A DNA stretch of 64,000 nt from Rhizobium johnstonii 3841 (GCF_000009265.1 NC_008380.1:2113501-2177500); one strand, 5' to 3'; shown: positions 18,575 to 26,570, numbered from the stretch's first letter. Notes: a model not told the origin generated them from the letters alone. Made by a program: numbers and translations.

Positions 18575-20692
18575 TCAATTCAATTTGACCGATGGCTCCC
18601 GGCCCCAGACACGCAGTTTGCCAAGCGCCTTGATAAAAGTCATAACATCCCTAGCCGCTCCGAGCGCAATCACGCCCTCATCCAGTGAATCGGCAATTCC
18701 GGCCTTCTGCATCAGCGGCAGCGCTGTTTCCACATAGCCGATGAACTTGCAGTGCACGAAGGCGTCGGCCACGAAATCGCGGGCCGTTGCCTCCTTCAGC
18801 AGATCGCCGGTTCCCTCGGCTGAGGGGAGGAGGGCGACGGCGTCGTAAAGTACTGAAGGTCCGCCGTCGATCATCTGATGTGCCTCGATCCAGTTGCCGT
18901 CCGAGAGCGTCACGCCGCCGATCTTTGGTGCGATCACTTCGAACGTTGCCTTCTGCTCGGTGATCTCGGCAAGCAGCGCCTTGAAGATAGCGGCGTCGGT
19001 GCCATCGCTGACAAGAATGCCGAGCTTGCGTCCTTCGAACCGCTTCGGACCTTGCTCGACGATGCTGAGCGCCGGCGACGGCTCGAGATCCTGTCGCGTC
19101 GGCATGGCGGCATCGGCAGGCTTCGGCATCGATTTGAAGCCGAGGGCATGGCCGACTTTACTGGCCAGCGTCTCATCGATGTTCGAGAGATGCGAGACCA
19201 TACGCTCACGAATGACCGGCGTTTCGACCTTGCTCAATTCAAAGATCAGCGCTGCGGCTATATGGCGTTGTTCCGGCGGAGTCTGGCTGATGTAGAACTG
19301 TCGGGCCTGGCTGTAATGATCGGCAAAGCTTTCCGGCCGCAGCCGAACCTTGGGACCCTGCTCCTCGGCCGGGAAGTGCCGGTAGCCTTGAACCGGCGAT
19401 TCCCGCGGCCCCTGATTCCAGGAATTCGGCTGGTAATTGACGCGTCCGACAGGATTGCGCATCGCCATATGGCCATCCTGCTGAAAATTGTGGAAGGGAC
19501 ACTTCGGCGCGTTGATCGGCAGATGTGTGAAATTCGGACCGCCCAGACGTTTTAGCTGTGTGTCGAGATAAGAGAAATTCCGTCCCTGCAGCAGTGGATC
19601 GTTGCTGAAGTCGATGCCGGGGGGAACGTTCTGCGTCATGAAGGCGACCTGCTCGGTCTCAGCAAAAAAGTTGTCGGGCATTCGGTCGAGAACAAGACGG
19701 CCGATCGGTTTGACCGGAAGTATCTCCTCGGGGATGAGCTTCGTCGGATCGAGGATGTCGAAGTCGAACGTGTCGGCGAAGTCCTGATCGAAAAGTTGCA
19801 CGCAGAGTTCCCATTCCGGAAAGTTTCCCGACTGGATCGCCTGCCAGAGGTCGCGTCGATGGAAATCCGGATCCGCACCATTGATCTTGACTGCCTCGTT
19901 CCAGGCGACGGACTGCAGGCCGAGCTTCGGTTTCCAATGGAATTTGACGAAGGTCGATTCATCCGCTGCATTGACGAAGCGGAAGGTGTGAACGCCGAAA
20001 CCCTCCATGAAGCGGAACGACCGCGGAATGGCGCGGTCCGACATCACCCACATGATCATGTGCATGCTTTCAGGCGTGAGGGTGATGAAATCCCAGAAAT
20101 TGTCATGCGCCGACTGCGCCTGCGGAAATTGCCTGTCGGGTTCCGGCTTTACGGAATGAATGACGTCGGGAAATTTGATCGCGTCCTGAATGAAGAAGAC
20201 CGGGATGTTATTGCCGACCAGATCCCAATTTCCCTGCTGAGTGTAGATCTTCACGGCGAAACCGCGCACGTCGCGCGCCAGATCGAAGGAACCCTTGCTG
20301 CCGGCGACAGTCGAAAACCGGACGAAAGCCGGCGTCTTTTCGCCGGGCCGTTGGAAAAGATCGGCCCGGGTATAGGCGGCCAGGGACTCATATGTTTCGA
20401 AGTAGCCATGGGCTCCATAGCCACGCGCATGCACGACCCGCTCGGGGATACGCTCGTGGTCGAAATGAAAGATTTTCTCGCGGAAATGGAAGTCATCGAT
20501 GAGAGCAGGGCCGCGGGCGCCGAGACGCAGCGTGTTTTGATCGTCGGAAACGGGGCCGCCTTGCGCTGTGGTCAGCACCGGCATCCCGTCTTCGGCAAAC
20601 TGATGAAGCTCGCCGCCTGCACCCCGGTGCAGTTTCTGATCGTGGATCGTTGCGTTGTCCGAGGGCGAGGTTTGGGAGGTCTTCTTGGCCAT
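18575..20692 (-). CDS. katE: Catalase HPII-type (large-subunit, clade 2) KatE
   Basis: 705-residue haem catalase that disproportionates hydrogen peroxide. [12 protein letters not shown] holds the distal catalytic His (about residue 88). [12 protein letters not shown] and [18 protein letters not shown] (catalytic Asn) follow. [18 protein letters not shown] contains the proximal haem Tyr. The roughly 150-residue C-terminal domain ([20 protein letters not shown]...) is the class-I amidotransferase/DJ-1-like fold found only in large-subunit catalases. The start has a GGAGAATG ribosome binding site. It is probably monocistronic, with terminators downstream. Stationary-phase or general-stress control is usual for such genes but no promoter motif was identified here. 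Confidence 0.95.
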   Translation of the reverse strand: MAKKTSQTSPSDNATIHDQKLHRGAGGELHQFAEDGMPVLTTAQGGPVSDDQNTLRLGARGPALIDDFHFREKIFHFDHERIPERVVHARGYGAHGYFETYESLAAYTRADLFQRPGEKTPAFVRFSTVAGSKGSFDLARDVRGFAVKIYTQQGNWDLVGNNIPVFFIQDAIKFPDVIHSVKPEPDRQFPQAQSAHDNFWDFITLTPESMHMIMWVMSDRAIPRSFRFMEGFGVHTFRFVNAADESTFVKFHWKPKLGLQSVAWNEAVKINGADPDFHRRDLWQAIQSGNFPEWELCVQLFDQDFADTFDFDILDPTKLIPEEILPVKPIGRLVLDRMPDNFFAETEQVAFMTQNVPPGIDFSNDPLLQGRNFSYLDTQLKRLGGPNFTHLPINAPKCPFHNFQQDGHMAMRNPVGRVNYQPNSWNQGPRESPVQGYRHFPAEEQGPKVRLRPESFADHYSQARQFYISQTPPEQRHIAAALIFELSKVETPVIRERMVSHLSNIDETLASKVGHALGFKSMPKPADAAMPTRQDLEPSPALSIVEQGPKRFEGRKLGILVSDGTDAAIFKALLAEITEQKATFEVIAPKIGGVTLSDGNWIEAHQMIDGGPSVLYDAVALLPSAEGTGDLLKEATARDFVADAFVHCKFIGYVETALPLMQKAGIADSLDEGVIALGAARDVMTFIKALGKLRVWGREPSVKLN

Positions 20693-20898
20693 CTACATTC
20701 TCCGGAAAGGGTTTACCTAACCGAAGCTCAACGACGGCCACATGTTCCGCTTGATGCCAAATAAACCGCCACTGAGAAAAAGGTCTGGGGGCGGACGATG
20801 ATCCAACCACAGCAGAACCGGGGATGGCCCGACATAAATGGGGCGCGTGGCCTGTCGACCCCGCGCCCCCGGTTTCCGTTGATCCTGAGCCCCGGGCC

Positions 20899-21795
20899 TT
20901 AGATCCGGGGTGTAACGATGAGATCTTCCTCTTCGTCGCGTTGCGACCCGCCAAAGGCTGCGGCGGCAGCAGCGATGAAAGCCCCGATCAGAAGTGACAA
21001 TGCGCCCAACAATGCCGTGGTGGAGGCAGCCTTGCGTGCCTCATCGGCGGTTTTCTGGGCGGCGACCTTGGCGTCGTCGATGCGTTTCAGCACAGTGTCG
21101 ACGCGGGTGCGTGCATCGGCCTCGGAAAGACCGGTACGAGCAGAGACGATGGTGGCAAGGTAGGCCTTGTCGTCGTCCGGGATCTGGCCGGCGGCGGCAC
21201 CGTTGAGGAGGATACGGGAAACCTCAGCTGTTGCAGCAGCATCATCGGATGTTGCTCCTGCACGGGCCTGCTCAGGACGCAGCAAAGCATCGGTAAAATA
21301 GGCGGTAGGCAGATCCGCGGCCGATGCCGTCGATGACGCCGCCGTACCTGCCGCGGTGGCCGCCGAACCCACGGCTTGTGCACCCGCACCGGCAAGCGAG
21401 GTCAGCGACGAGGCGAGAAATCCGGCAACGAAGATCGTTGCCAGCGCCCAGCTGATGAAGCCATGCGCAGTGTCACGAAAGAACACCTCGTCGGTGTGGA
21501 CAGCCGCCCATTTGGTGCGCAGCCGGCCGGTGATATAACCTCCGAGCCCAGAGGAGAGCCATTGCACGACAACGAGCCAGATCGCCGCCGTCACCCCGAC
21601 CGTGCCGAGCGAACTGCTTTGCCCCGACCAGGGCGACACCATCGTCAACCCAACCCCGGATCCAAGCAGCAAAAGAATGAGGGTCACGCCGATGGCAGCA
21701 GCGGCGCCTCCGAAGATGGGCCCCCATGTCATGGCGGATTTGGAGGATTCGACCGGAGTAGCAATCTCTCCGGAACCTGTCATTGAAACCGACAT
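20899..21795 (-). CDS. Putative membrane protein (PhnA-like annotation in rhizobia)
   Basis: 298-residue integral membrane protein of unknown function. The N-terminal half has hydrophobic helices at about 24-50, 65-90 and 112-135. A central Ala/Thr/Ser-rich linker leads into a periplasmic or cytosolic helical region (KRIDDAKVAAQKTADEARKAA) and then a final helix TTALLGALSLLIGAFIAAAAAAF. The C-terminus is acidic (RDEEEDLIV). AGGGACA provides a ribosome binding site. A 25-codon membrane-peptide gene lies nine bases upstream on the same strand and is probably co-transcribed. Rhizobial homologues are commonly labelled PhnA-like, but nothing here supports phosphonate metabolism. Confidence 0.8.
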   Translation of the reverse strand: MSVSMTGSGEIATPVESSKSAMTWGPIFGGAAAAIGVTLILLLLGSGVGLTMVSPWSGQSSSLGTVGVTAAIWLVVVQWLSSGLGGYITGRLRTKWAAVHTDEVFFRDTAHGFISWALATIFVAGFLASSLTSLAGAGAQAVGSAATAAGTAASSTASAADLPTAYFTDALLRPEQARAGATSDDAAATAEVSRILLNGAAAGQIPDDDKAYLATIVSARTGLSEADARTRVDTVLKRIDDAKVAAQKTADEARKAASTTALLGALSLLIGAFIAAAAAAFGGSQRDEEEDLIVTPRI

Positions 21796-21804
21796 GATCT
21801 GTCC

Positions 21805-21882
21805 CTATCGCATAAACAGAGCAAGAAGGATGATGATCGGCAGTGGAACACCAAGCAGCCAAAGCAGAATACCGCGACCCAT
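21805..21882 (-). CDS. 25-residue hydrophobic membrane peptide
   Basis: An ATG preceded by ACAGGAGGTCTTTC, a near-perfect ribosome binding site, opens a 25-codon frame ending in TAG. The product begins MGRGILLWLLGVPLPIII and is a single transmembrane helix with a Pro kink and a positively charged end (FMR). Such tiny proteins occur widely in rhizobia but are seldom annotated. It is nine bases upstream of the larger membrane-protein gene and very likely part of its operon. It could be an accessory subunit or a leader peptide. Confidence 0.75.
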   Translation of the reverse strand: MGRGILLWLLGVPLPIIILLALFMR

Positions 21883-22131
21883 GAAAGACCTCCTGTCAGA
21901 AACTGACGTTACGTGGTTGATGCCACTCAACTTTGAACCACGGTCTTTGTTCCCGGCCGGCTTGGTCGTCGACGCTCTTCATGCGGAGCTGATCGAGATT
22001 GATAAGAATCTTGTGCGTTCGGAGCTGACGTCCGGCGAAGAGAGCGCCATATCTTGAGGGACAAGGTGATCTTGGCAGGAGAGAGCAGAAGCTCTCGTCA
22101 CTCGGTCACAGCCTAAACTGGAGAGGCATCG

Positions 22132-22311
22132 ATGAACAAATTTCGAGCATTTGTAGCAGCCGGAGCAATCAGTCTTGCCGCCATGACTTCGGCCTGCTCG
22201 ACACCGCCGAATTCATATGGCTCGGCATCAGGCTATCAGCCGGGAGATTCGATGAACCCGGCTTGCGCCGATGGATTCCGACCCGGTGATGGCCGTTCGT
22301 GCAGCTATTAA
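22132..22311 (+). CDS. Small lipoprotein-like secreted protein (59 residues)
   Basis: The ATG is preceded by GGAGAGG at a good distance. The product has an N-terminal signal sequence (MNKFRAFVAAGAISLAAM) ending in TSAC, a plausible lipobox. A short polar mature region with PNSYGSASGY and two further Cys (NPACADGFRPGDGRSCSY) follows. It would be anchored to the membrane after lipidation. It is an orphan gene in a plus-strand gap between minus-strand genes. The function is unknown. Confidence 0.68.
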   Translation: MNKFRAFVAAGAISLAAMTSACSTPPNSYGSASGYQPGDSMNPACADGFRPGDGRSCSY

Positions 22312-22380
22312 AGGTGGCCGTCTCTTTGCTGGTACAAGAAGCGGGATCGTGAGGAGCGTCAGGCGGCGCTCCATAAGCGG

Positions 22381-22515
22381 TCATTTCAGTTTGATGACAG
22401 CCCCGACGGCAGCGCCGATCGCGACACCGAACGTGATGCCGATCGCGGTGTCATCGAACAGCATCGGGCCGACTGCGGCGCCTATTCCGATTCCTATCGC
22501 CATACCCAGAGCCAT
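22381..22515 (-). CDS. 44-residue glycine-zipper membrane protein
   Basis: A GATAGGG element about nine bases upstream of ATG opens a 44-codon frame. The product is built of two Gly/Ala-rich hydrophobic repeats (MAIGIGIGAAVGPMLF and GITFGVAIGAAVGAVI) separated by an acidic DD turn and ending IKLK, the pattern of a helical hairpin packed by glycine zippers. It resembles glycine-zipper proteins of rhizobia of unknown role. The frame stays open upstream without a better start codon. Confidence 0.6.
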   Translation of the reverse strand: MALGMAIGIGIGAAVGPMLFDDTAIGITFGVAIGAAVGAVIKLK

Positions 22516-22673
22516 GGCCGTGACCCTATCCAGGTGCTGCGGCGATAGTATGTGATGATCGCAATCGAGGGTAGCTCTGGCTTCACCTTGTCCATATCTC
22601 CAACCGGCCGCACCGGGGAGGAGCGTCGTTCCTAGGCGAGCCGGCCCGTTCTATTGACTGCCGATCCGCCTCA

Positions 22674-22928
22674 TTACCGTTTCTTCCGGAGGTCACTTGG
22701 CAAAGCATCAATGAGTTGATGCACTTTTCCGGTAGCGAACACGATGTCCTCGCGCGGCAGGTGGACTGTTATCTCAATCTCTTCCCACCTGCCGCCATGC
22801 TCTTTTGCGAACCTGACGGCGGCTTCCAAAGAGGTGAATTGCACGGCTGGTGCGTTAGCGGTCCAGAACTGCACGCTGCAGTCCGCCGCACTGTAATCTA
22901 AAAATGCTTTTTCAGGATCTAGCGCCAT
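22674..22928 (-). CDS. Hypothetical protein (84 residues)
   Basis: Soluble, mixed alpha/beta protein beginning MALDPEKAFLDYSAADCSVQF. The frame continues upstream to 23075, but the upstream part is Arg/Cys-rich and lacks coding character. Codon 22928 has no strong ribosome binding site, so the start is uncertain. The sequence SLEAAVRFAKEHGGRWEEIEITVHLP looks like a helix-strand unit. The family was not recognised. Confidence 0.55.
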   Translation of the reverse strand: MALDPEKAFLDYSAADCSVQFWTANAPAVQFTSLEAAVRFAKEHGGRWEEIEITVHLPREDIVFATGKVHQLIDALPSDLRKKR

Positions 22929-23206
22929 GGCGTTTGCTGTACACCGCCGGCAGTTTTTTGGCCAGCGGTTGCCTACCCATCGTAACAGCGCATGGCTGCC
23001 GGCTTGACGGCGAAGTGCGCGCGGATGGCGGTATATTCCATAGCTTGGGAGACCGTTGATGAAGATTGCAATCATAGGCGCCGAGCTGATCCCGTTTTCT
23101 ATTCACAGTCTACGTTCAAAACGCGGTGGGCCAAGGGCGGCGCCGACGGTCTTCTCTCGCTCCCAAGCCGTGATATAACGGCACCATGACAACGCAATCG
23201 CTTTTT
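22929..23206. other. Intergenic region without a recognised gene
   Basis: About 280 bases between a minus-strand hypothetical gene and a plus-strand one. Short frames are present on both strands but none has a ribosome binding site with coding character. TGATATAAC near 23170 could be a -10 element for the downstream plus-strand transcript. Nothing else was seen. Confidence 0.4.
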
Positions 23207-23261
23207 CATCTCCGAAACATACGCGTGCGCCATCGGGGCGCACCGATTTCGTTCGGAGATG
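23207..23261 (+). promoter_or_regulatory. Nested 5'-UTR hairpin covering a ribosome binding site
   Basis: The outer arms CATCTCCGAA (23207-23216) and TTCGGAGATG (23252-23261) are perfect inverted repeats. Inside them GTGCGCC (23225-23231) and GGCGCAC (23237-23243) form a second perfect stem around ATCGG. The 3' outer arm contains the GGAG that would serve the ATG at 23265. Folding would hide the ribosome binding site, as in RNA thermometers or translational riboswitches. An alternative is that the region codes for a short overlapping peptide from an ATG at 23187. Confidence 0.5.
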
Positions 23262-23264
23262 GAC

Positions 23265-23597
23265 ATGCATCACAAGAGAAAGCGTCCTCGCAAGGCGTCG
23301 TGCGGGCTGTGCAAGCCTCATAAGACCGAGGGCAACTGCCCACGGCACAAGGACATGCGGCTTGGCAATCTACGTCGCTACCTGTCCGGGTCTGACCAGC
23401 TGCGCTGCCAGGAGATTAAGGGGGGGTGTCGGCCAGGGATGGGGATTATCGGCAGTAGCCACAAAACGGTCTGGATAAAAAGAAAGGGTCGGGCGAATGG
23501 TAGCGCCGACCCTTCTTTGATTGCATCAGCAGGGTGCCAGTACATCCGTGGTCACCAGCAAAAGCCATCTGATAGATTGAATCTATGCGCCTCGTGA
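23265..23597 (+). CDS. Small basic Cys-containing hypothetical protein
   Basis: The product starts MHHKRKRPRKASCGLCKPHK, a basic segment with a CxxC pair and further Cys (GNCPRHK), suggesting a small nucleic-acid- or metal-binding protein. Rhizobial proteins with a KRPK...GCLxCKPHK beginning are known to me only as hypotheticals. GGAG six bases upstream supports the ATG at 23265; an in-frame ATG at 23259 lacks one. A strong hairpin terminator falls inside the C-terminal third of the frame, so the true product may be shorter, disrupted, or read through. Confidence 0.5.
   Translation: MHHKRKRPRKASCGLCKPHKTEGNCPRHKDMRLGNLRRYLSGSDQLRCQEIKGGCRPGMGIIGSSHKTVWIKRKGRANGSADPSLIASAGCQYIRGHQQKPSDRLNLCAS
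23481..23518 (+). terminator. Rho-independent-like hairpin inside a small open frame
   Basis: GGGTCGG and CCGACCC form the core stem, extended by AGAAA/TTCTTT pairing, with a T-rich 3' side (CTTCTTTG). It lies within the 3' part of the Cys-containing hypothetical gene, suggesting that the transcript normally stops here. Confidence 0.5.
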
Positions 23598-23851
23598 ATT
23601 TTCGCAAGGATTAGGGGGGTGCCGATTTAGGGCTAGGTGAGGGAGGCGCAATAACCACGGTACGACGAGAAATACGACACGCGCTCTGAGGGCGATAGTT
23701 GCTTGGCCGATCCGTCCAGTCGATCATCGGGGCGACCGCAAAACCTTAGTGTCATAGCGAATTCAAGATTCAGAAGAAATTATCAAGAAAATTTATTGAC
23801 CCCCAATTTCAACAAATCGATTTCAAAAAGCGGGAGGGAAAGTGGGGAAGA
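23598..23851. other. Intergenic region, nothing recognised
   Basis: About 250 bases, partly AT-rich (around 23750-23825), between a small plus-strand gene and the tRNA-Asn terminator. No frame with a credible start and no clear repeat was seen. Confidence 0.4.
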
Positions 23852-23890
23852 AAGCGCCTGCATTCGGAGTTATCAACGAAACAGGCGCTT
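23852..23890 (-). terminator. Terminator downstream of tRNA-Asn
   Basis: Perfect nine-base arms AAGCGCCTG (23852-23860) and CAGGCGCTT (23882-23890), followed on the minus strand by a T-containing tract (TTCTTCC). It lies 12 bases past the 3' end of tRNA-Asn. Confidence 0.6.
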
Positions 23891-23901
23891 AACTTGAAAA
23901 A

Positions 23902-23976
23902 TGGCTCCCCGGGCCGGATTCGAACCGGCGACCTGTCGATTAACAGTCGAATGCTCTACCGCTGAGCTACCAGGGA
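23902..23976 (-). tRNA. tRNA-Asn (GTT)
   Basis: 75-base cloverleaf on the minus strand. The acceptor stem TCCCTGG pairs with CCGGGGA, the D-arm is AGCTCAGCGGTAGAGC, the anticodon loop is CTGTTAA with GTT, the T-arm is CCGGTTCGAATCCGG, and CCA is encoded. Confidence 0.96.
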
Positions 23977-24093
23977 TCACTGCTTGGCGCGGTGTGAGTG
24001 GGCTAATACAAACGCTTTCCCGATTTGCCAAGCGGTTTTTTCAAAAAAATGAAATGAACTTGTATTTGGGATGCCTGCGCCCATCTCTGGGGA

Positions 24094-24411
24094 ATGGCAA
24101 ATGTGAATGATCGCAGTGAGACAAGTGGCGACGAAAAGCGCAAGGCGCGGGCAGGGCGCTTCGGCATCGATCATGCAAGCGGCAGGCTCGTGCTCGGCTC
24201 CTTCAGCATCGGCATGCCACGCTCGCGCATCGCGCGGATGGCACTCGGCATGGCCCTCATTTTCTGCGGCGTGTTGGGTTTCCTGCCCATCCTCGGCTTC
24301 TGGATGCTGCCGCTCGGCTTCCTCGTGCTCTCGCACGATCTGCCGTTCGCGCGCCGGCTTCGGCGGCGGCTGGCTGTCTGGTGGCACAGGCGGCGAAAAC
24401 CGGCTGGCTGA
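24094..24411 (+). CDS. Small membrane protein (105 residues)
   Basis: A polar, charged N-terminus (about 45 residues) is followed by two closely spaced hydrophobic helices (MALGMALIFCGVLGFLPIL and FWMLPLGFLVLSHDL) and a strongly basic tail (RRLRRRLAVWWHRRRK) that should stay in the cytoplasm. The FLPxLGFWxLPLGFLxLS pattern is like short PGPGW-type membrane proteins. No strong ribosome binding site is visible. The function is unknown. Confidence 0.7.
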   Translation: MANVNDRSETSGDEKRKARAGRFGIDHASGRLVLGSFSIGMPRSRIARMALGMALIFCGVLGFLPILGFWMLPLGFLVLSHDLPFARRLRRRLAVWWHRRRKPAG

Positions 24412-24507
24412 TCGGCAAGGAGGGCGTGGAACTGTGGGTCGCTTTTCGCATTCGTGGTTTATGGAATGTAAAACGCAAAATCGCGTCACAATGGTCCAGG
24501 TGAGGAA

Positions 24508-24849
24508 ATGAAAGTATCTTTTGTTGTCGTCCTGTCGGCAGCGGCGCTTCTCTCAGGCGTTTCCGCCGAGGCCCAAGTAGACAGCCGCGGTTTTGACGCT
24601 CGCGGCATCTGTCGCCGTCCTGAAGGCTGCGTGGTCGACCACGGTCAGGGCGGCAGCTACAACGGGCCTCGCAACTATCGCAATTTCAACGGCCGGAATG
24701 ATCGCGATGGGAGGAACGACCGCGAGCGGGACAATCGGCGCTACCGTTCTCAGAACAGGAGCGACAACAATTTCGACGCCGGAACCAGCCGCCTTGTCGC
24801 AGGCCCTGAGATTGGGCTGGGCGCGCAGCTCATCCACATTCGGGTCTAG
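24508..24849 (+). CDS. Small secreted protein, Asn/Arg/Asp-rich
   Basis: 113 residues with a clear signal peptide (MKVSFVVVLSAAALLSGVSAEAQ). The mature region starts VDSRGFDARGICRRPEGC, with two Cys, and then an Asn/Arg/Asp low-complexity stretch (about residues 55-90). AGGTGAGGAA directly precedes the ATG. The C-terminus overlaps the convergent KTSC-like gene by four bases. The family was not recognised; a periplasmic location is inferred from the signal peptide. Confidence 0.65.
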   Translation: MKVSFVVVLSAAALLSGVSAEAQVDSRGFDARGICRRPEGCVVDHGQGGSYNGPRNYRNFNGRNDRDGRNDRERDNRRYRSQNRSDNNFDAGTSRLVAGPEIGLGAQLIHIRV

Positions 24850-25184
24850 TTGGATCTGAGTTCGCTTTCTTCAAAAGTTCCGCCATGGTCCGGATCGAGG
24901 CCGGTCGTCATCAGCAGGCTGCAGGCGGCAAGGAGGAGGACGAGCTTCACTGCGTGGGACGCCACGGAGGCCGGTTGTCGAGGGCCTGGTGATACGCGAG
25001 ACGGCGCTATATAGTACTGGTAATAGAAGTATGGATCATCCGTTTCCAGCAGGTTCTGGTGGACGTGCGGCGGAATATCCGCATGTTTCACCGGCGAAGA
25101 ACCAGGAAACTTTACATGCAGATCCCGGGTTTCGGCGTCGTATGCTGCATGCACGCGCTTCGATTTGAGGGCAGCCCAATCCAT
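24846..25184 (-). CDS. KTSC-like domain protein with C-terminal membrane segment
   Basis: 112 residues. The first 60 (VHAAYDAETRDLHVKFPGS...HADIPPHVHQNLLETDDPYFYYQYYI) follow the pattern of KTSC domains, small beta-rich modules found in phage and DNA-metabolism proteins: aromatic-Asp start, LxVxF strand, VP turn, helix, YF-N/Y ending. A hydrophobic segment (AVKLVLLLAACSLLMTTGL) follows, which is unusual for the domain. The start has an AGGAG ribosome binding site. The assignment is from pattern only. Confidence 0.6.
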   Translation of the reverse strand: MDWAALKSKRVHAAYDAETRDLHVKFPGSSPVKHADIPPHVHQNLLETDDPYFYYQYYIAPSRVSPGPRQPASVASHAVKLVLLLAACSLLMTTGLDPDHGGTFEESELRSN

Positions 25185-25430
25185 CTCAAGCTCCTATACC
25201 CTCCCGCGGGTAATTGAGTCCCGGACGGTGATCGAAGTCAAGTCAAGAATTTGTTTCAAATGCCATCATTGGCAGGAAATGGGGCATCGTAACCGCGGTG
25301 GAAATTCCAGCCCGCGCCCGCTCCGTTTCGGGATGGAAAAATGGTCGTTTCAGCAACTGCGGAATAGCGTTTTTCCGAAATGCCCTCTTACGATCATTCT
25401 AAACGCTCTCCACGGCTTAGATACGAGCGC
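25185..25430. other. Intergenic region, nothing recognised
   Basis: About 245 bases upstream of the truncated tRNA-Cys copy. Short frames exist but without a ribosome binding site or recognisable product. Confidence 0.35.
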
Positions 25431-25474
25431 GTGAGGCCTCGTGGCGTAGTGGTGACGCAGAGGATTGCAAATCC
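25431..25474 (+). repeat. Truncated copy of the tRNA-Cys 5' region (possible attachment-site scar)
   Basis: 44 bases match 26567-26610 with two mismatches: four bases of 5' flank plus the first 40 of tRNA-Cys, through the anticodon arm (GAGGCCTCGTGGC..., ending TGCAAATCC). The T-arm and 3' acceptor are missing, so it cannot be a working tRNA. The two copies bracket about 1.1 kb with a ligase fragment and one hypothetical gene, as expected for a decayed insertion at a tRNA or a partial duplication. Confidence 0.8.
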
Positions 25475-25494
25475 CCGCAAGCTGAGCAAAAGCA

Positions 25495-25947
25495 ATGGGC
25501 GTTCTGAACAAGAACGCGATTTCAGGCGTTTTTTCGAAGCGGCGGCGCGCGCCCTATCGCTCCGGCCGGGGCGGCAATTGGCTCACAATTAAATGCGTCC
25601 AGAGCGACGGCTTCATGATCGTCGGCTACGAGAAGTCAGGATCTGCTTTCGGGAAAATCGGCTCGCTATTGCTGGCGGCACGTAAGGCTGGCGAGCTGGT
25701 CTACGTCGGCTCGGTTGGGACCGGCTTCAATGAACGCAGCGAGGCACAGCTCCGCGAAGCGATGGACAAGATCAAGGCGCCGGCGGCGAAATATTCCGGC
25801 CGGCGTAAAATGTCGTCTGGATCAAGCCGGCGTTGGTGGCCGAGGTTGAAATACCGGGCGTGGGCGCATGACGGCAAGGCCCGGCATGCATCATATAAGG
25901 GGCTGCGCGAGGTTCAGAACAATGCGGCGGCTCATGAGATCGACTAG
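25495..25947 (+). pseudogene. ligD: Fragment of LigD-type ATP-dependent DNA ligase
   Basis: The product matches only the end of a LigD ligase module: SKRRRAPYRSGRGGNWLTIKC (end of the adenylation domain), then the OB-fold part FMIVGYEKSGSAFGKIGSLLLAARK and LVYVGSVGTGF, finishing with YRAWAHDGKARHASYKGLRE. Full LigD ligases are far longer, with nuclease and polymerase domains or at least the nucleotidyltransferase core, so this is a remnant. In the middle, the normal ...NVVWIKPALVAEVE appears only in another frame: one A is missing in the A-run at 25807-25810 and one extra A occurs at 25849-25851. The original role was non-homologous end joining. It follows the truncated tRNA-Cys copy. Confidence 0.85.
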
Positions 25948-26264
25948 CGTTCAAAGCGGGTGAGTGCCAGAAGACGCGAGAGGATGCCGAGCTTTGCCGG
26001 AATTCCTATTGTTTCTTTGCCGAGCTTTGTGAGCCGCCAGCCGGTCACGTAACTCCACCCGCCACCGGGACTATGAATAGTGACCAAGCCGAGATCGCAT
26101 GCGCGATTTACAACGGTCTTGTCGTAATCTTCCCATTCCCCATCAGTCATGAGACAACAGAGATCAACTTCCTTCGCTGTCACATACAGAAGCTGTATAA
26201 CTTCTTCGTCCGGCGACGCTATGGCAGCCGCAGAGGACATGCCTGCGTGATTAATTATATTCAT
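25944..26264 (-). CDS. Hypothetical protein (106 residues)
   Basis: Soluble protein with a GGGGAG ribosome binding site before MNIINHAGM. The C-terminal half (VNRACDLGLVTIHSPGGGWSYVTGWRLTKLGKETI) looks like a small winged-helix: helix, wing with GGG turn, then a Leu-Thr-Lys-Leu-Gly strand that is common at the end of such domains. It may bind DNA, but this is inference from pattern. It lies between the ligase fragment and tRNA-Cys, inside the duplicated-tRNA interval. Confidence 0.6.
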   Translation of the reverse strand: MNIINHAGMSSAAAIASPDEEVIQLLYVTAKEVDLCCLMTDGEWEDYDKTVVNRACDLGLVTIHSPGGGWSYVTGWRLTKLGKETIGIPAKLGILSRLLALTRFER

Positions 26265-26566
26265 GAATCTCCCCGCCCCAAGTAATTAGCTACAGCTCAC
26301 GCGAGTAATTACGCAAGCATTATTTCTGGACTTTTGTGATATTGGTTACCAAGCGTTCAGTTGTTCAACAGTCGACCGGCTAAGGCCCGCTGCCGCGTCC
26401 GACAACGCGGCAGTTTACGAGATCGGGTAGGGGTGTTTCCGGAACGTTCAGCAAACGGCTATTCAGAATGAAAAAAGGACTGCATTCAGAATGAAAAGTC
26501 TTGCGCTCATTCTAGAGCTGGTCTAAATCGCGGCCACCACACGATATTTTTCGATGTCGGTCACAG
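26265..26566. other. Intergenic region with a tandem repeat and a hairpin
   Basis: About 300 bases upstream of tRNA-Cys. It holds a hairpin around 26390-26413 (CTGCCGCG / CGCGGCAG) and two direct copies of ATTCAGAATGAAAA (26461-26474 and 26484-26497) at a 23-base period. No gene was recognised. Confidence 0.45.
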
Positions 26567-26570
26567 GTGA

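Noticed and set aside
21881..22057. A 58-codon plus-strand frame starting MKDLLSETDVTWL
   Set aside because: The composition is plausible, but there is no ribosome binding site and its start overlaps the better-supported 25-codon gene on the other strand.
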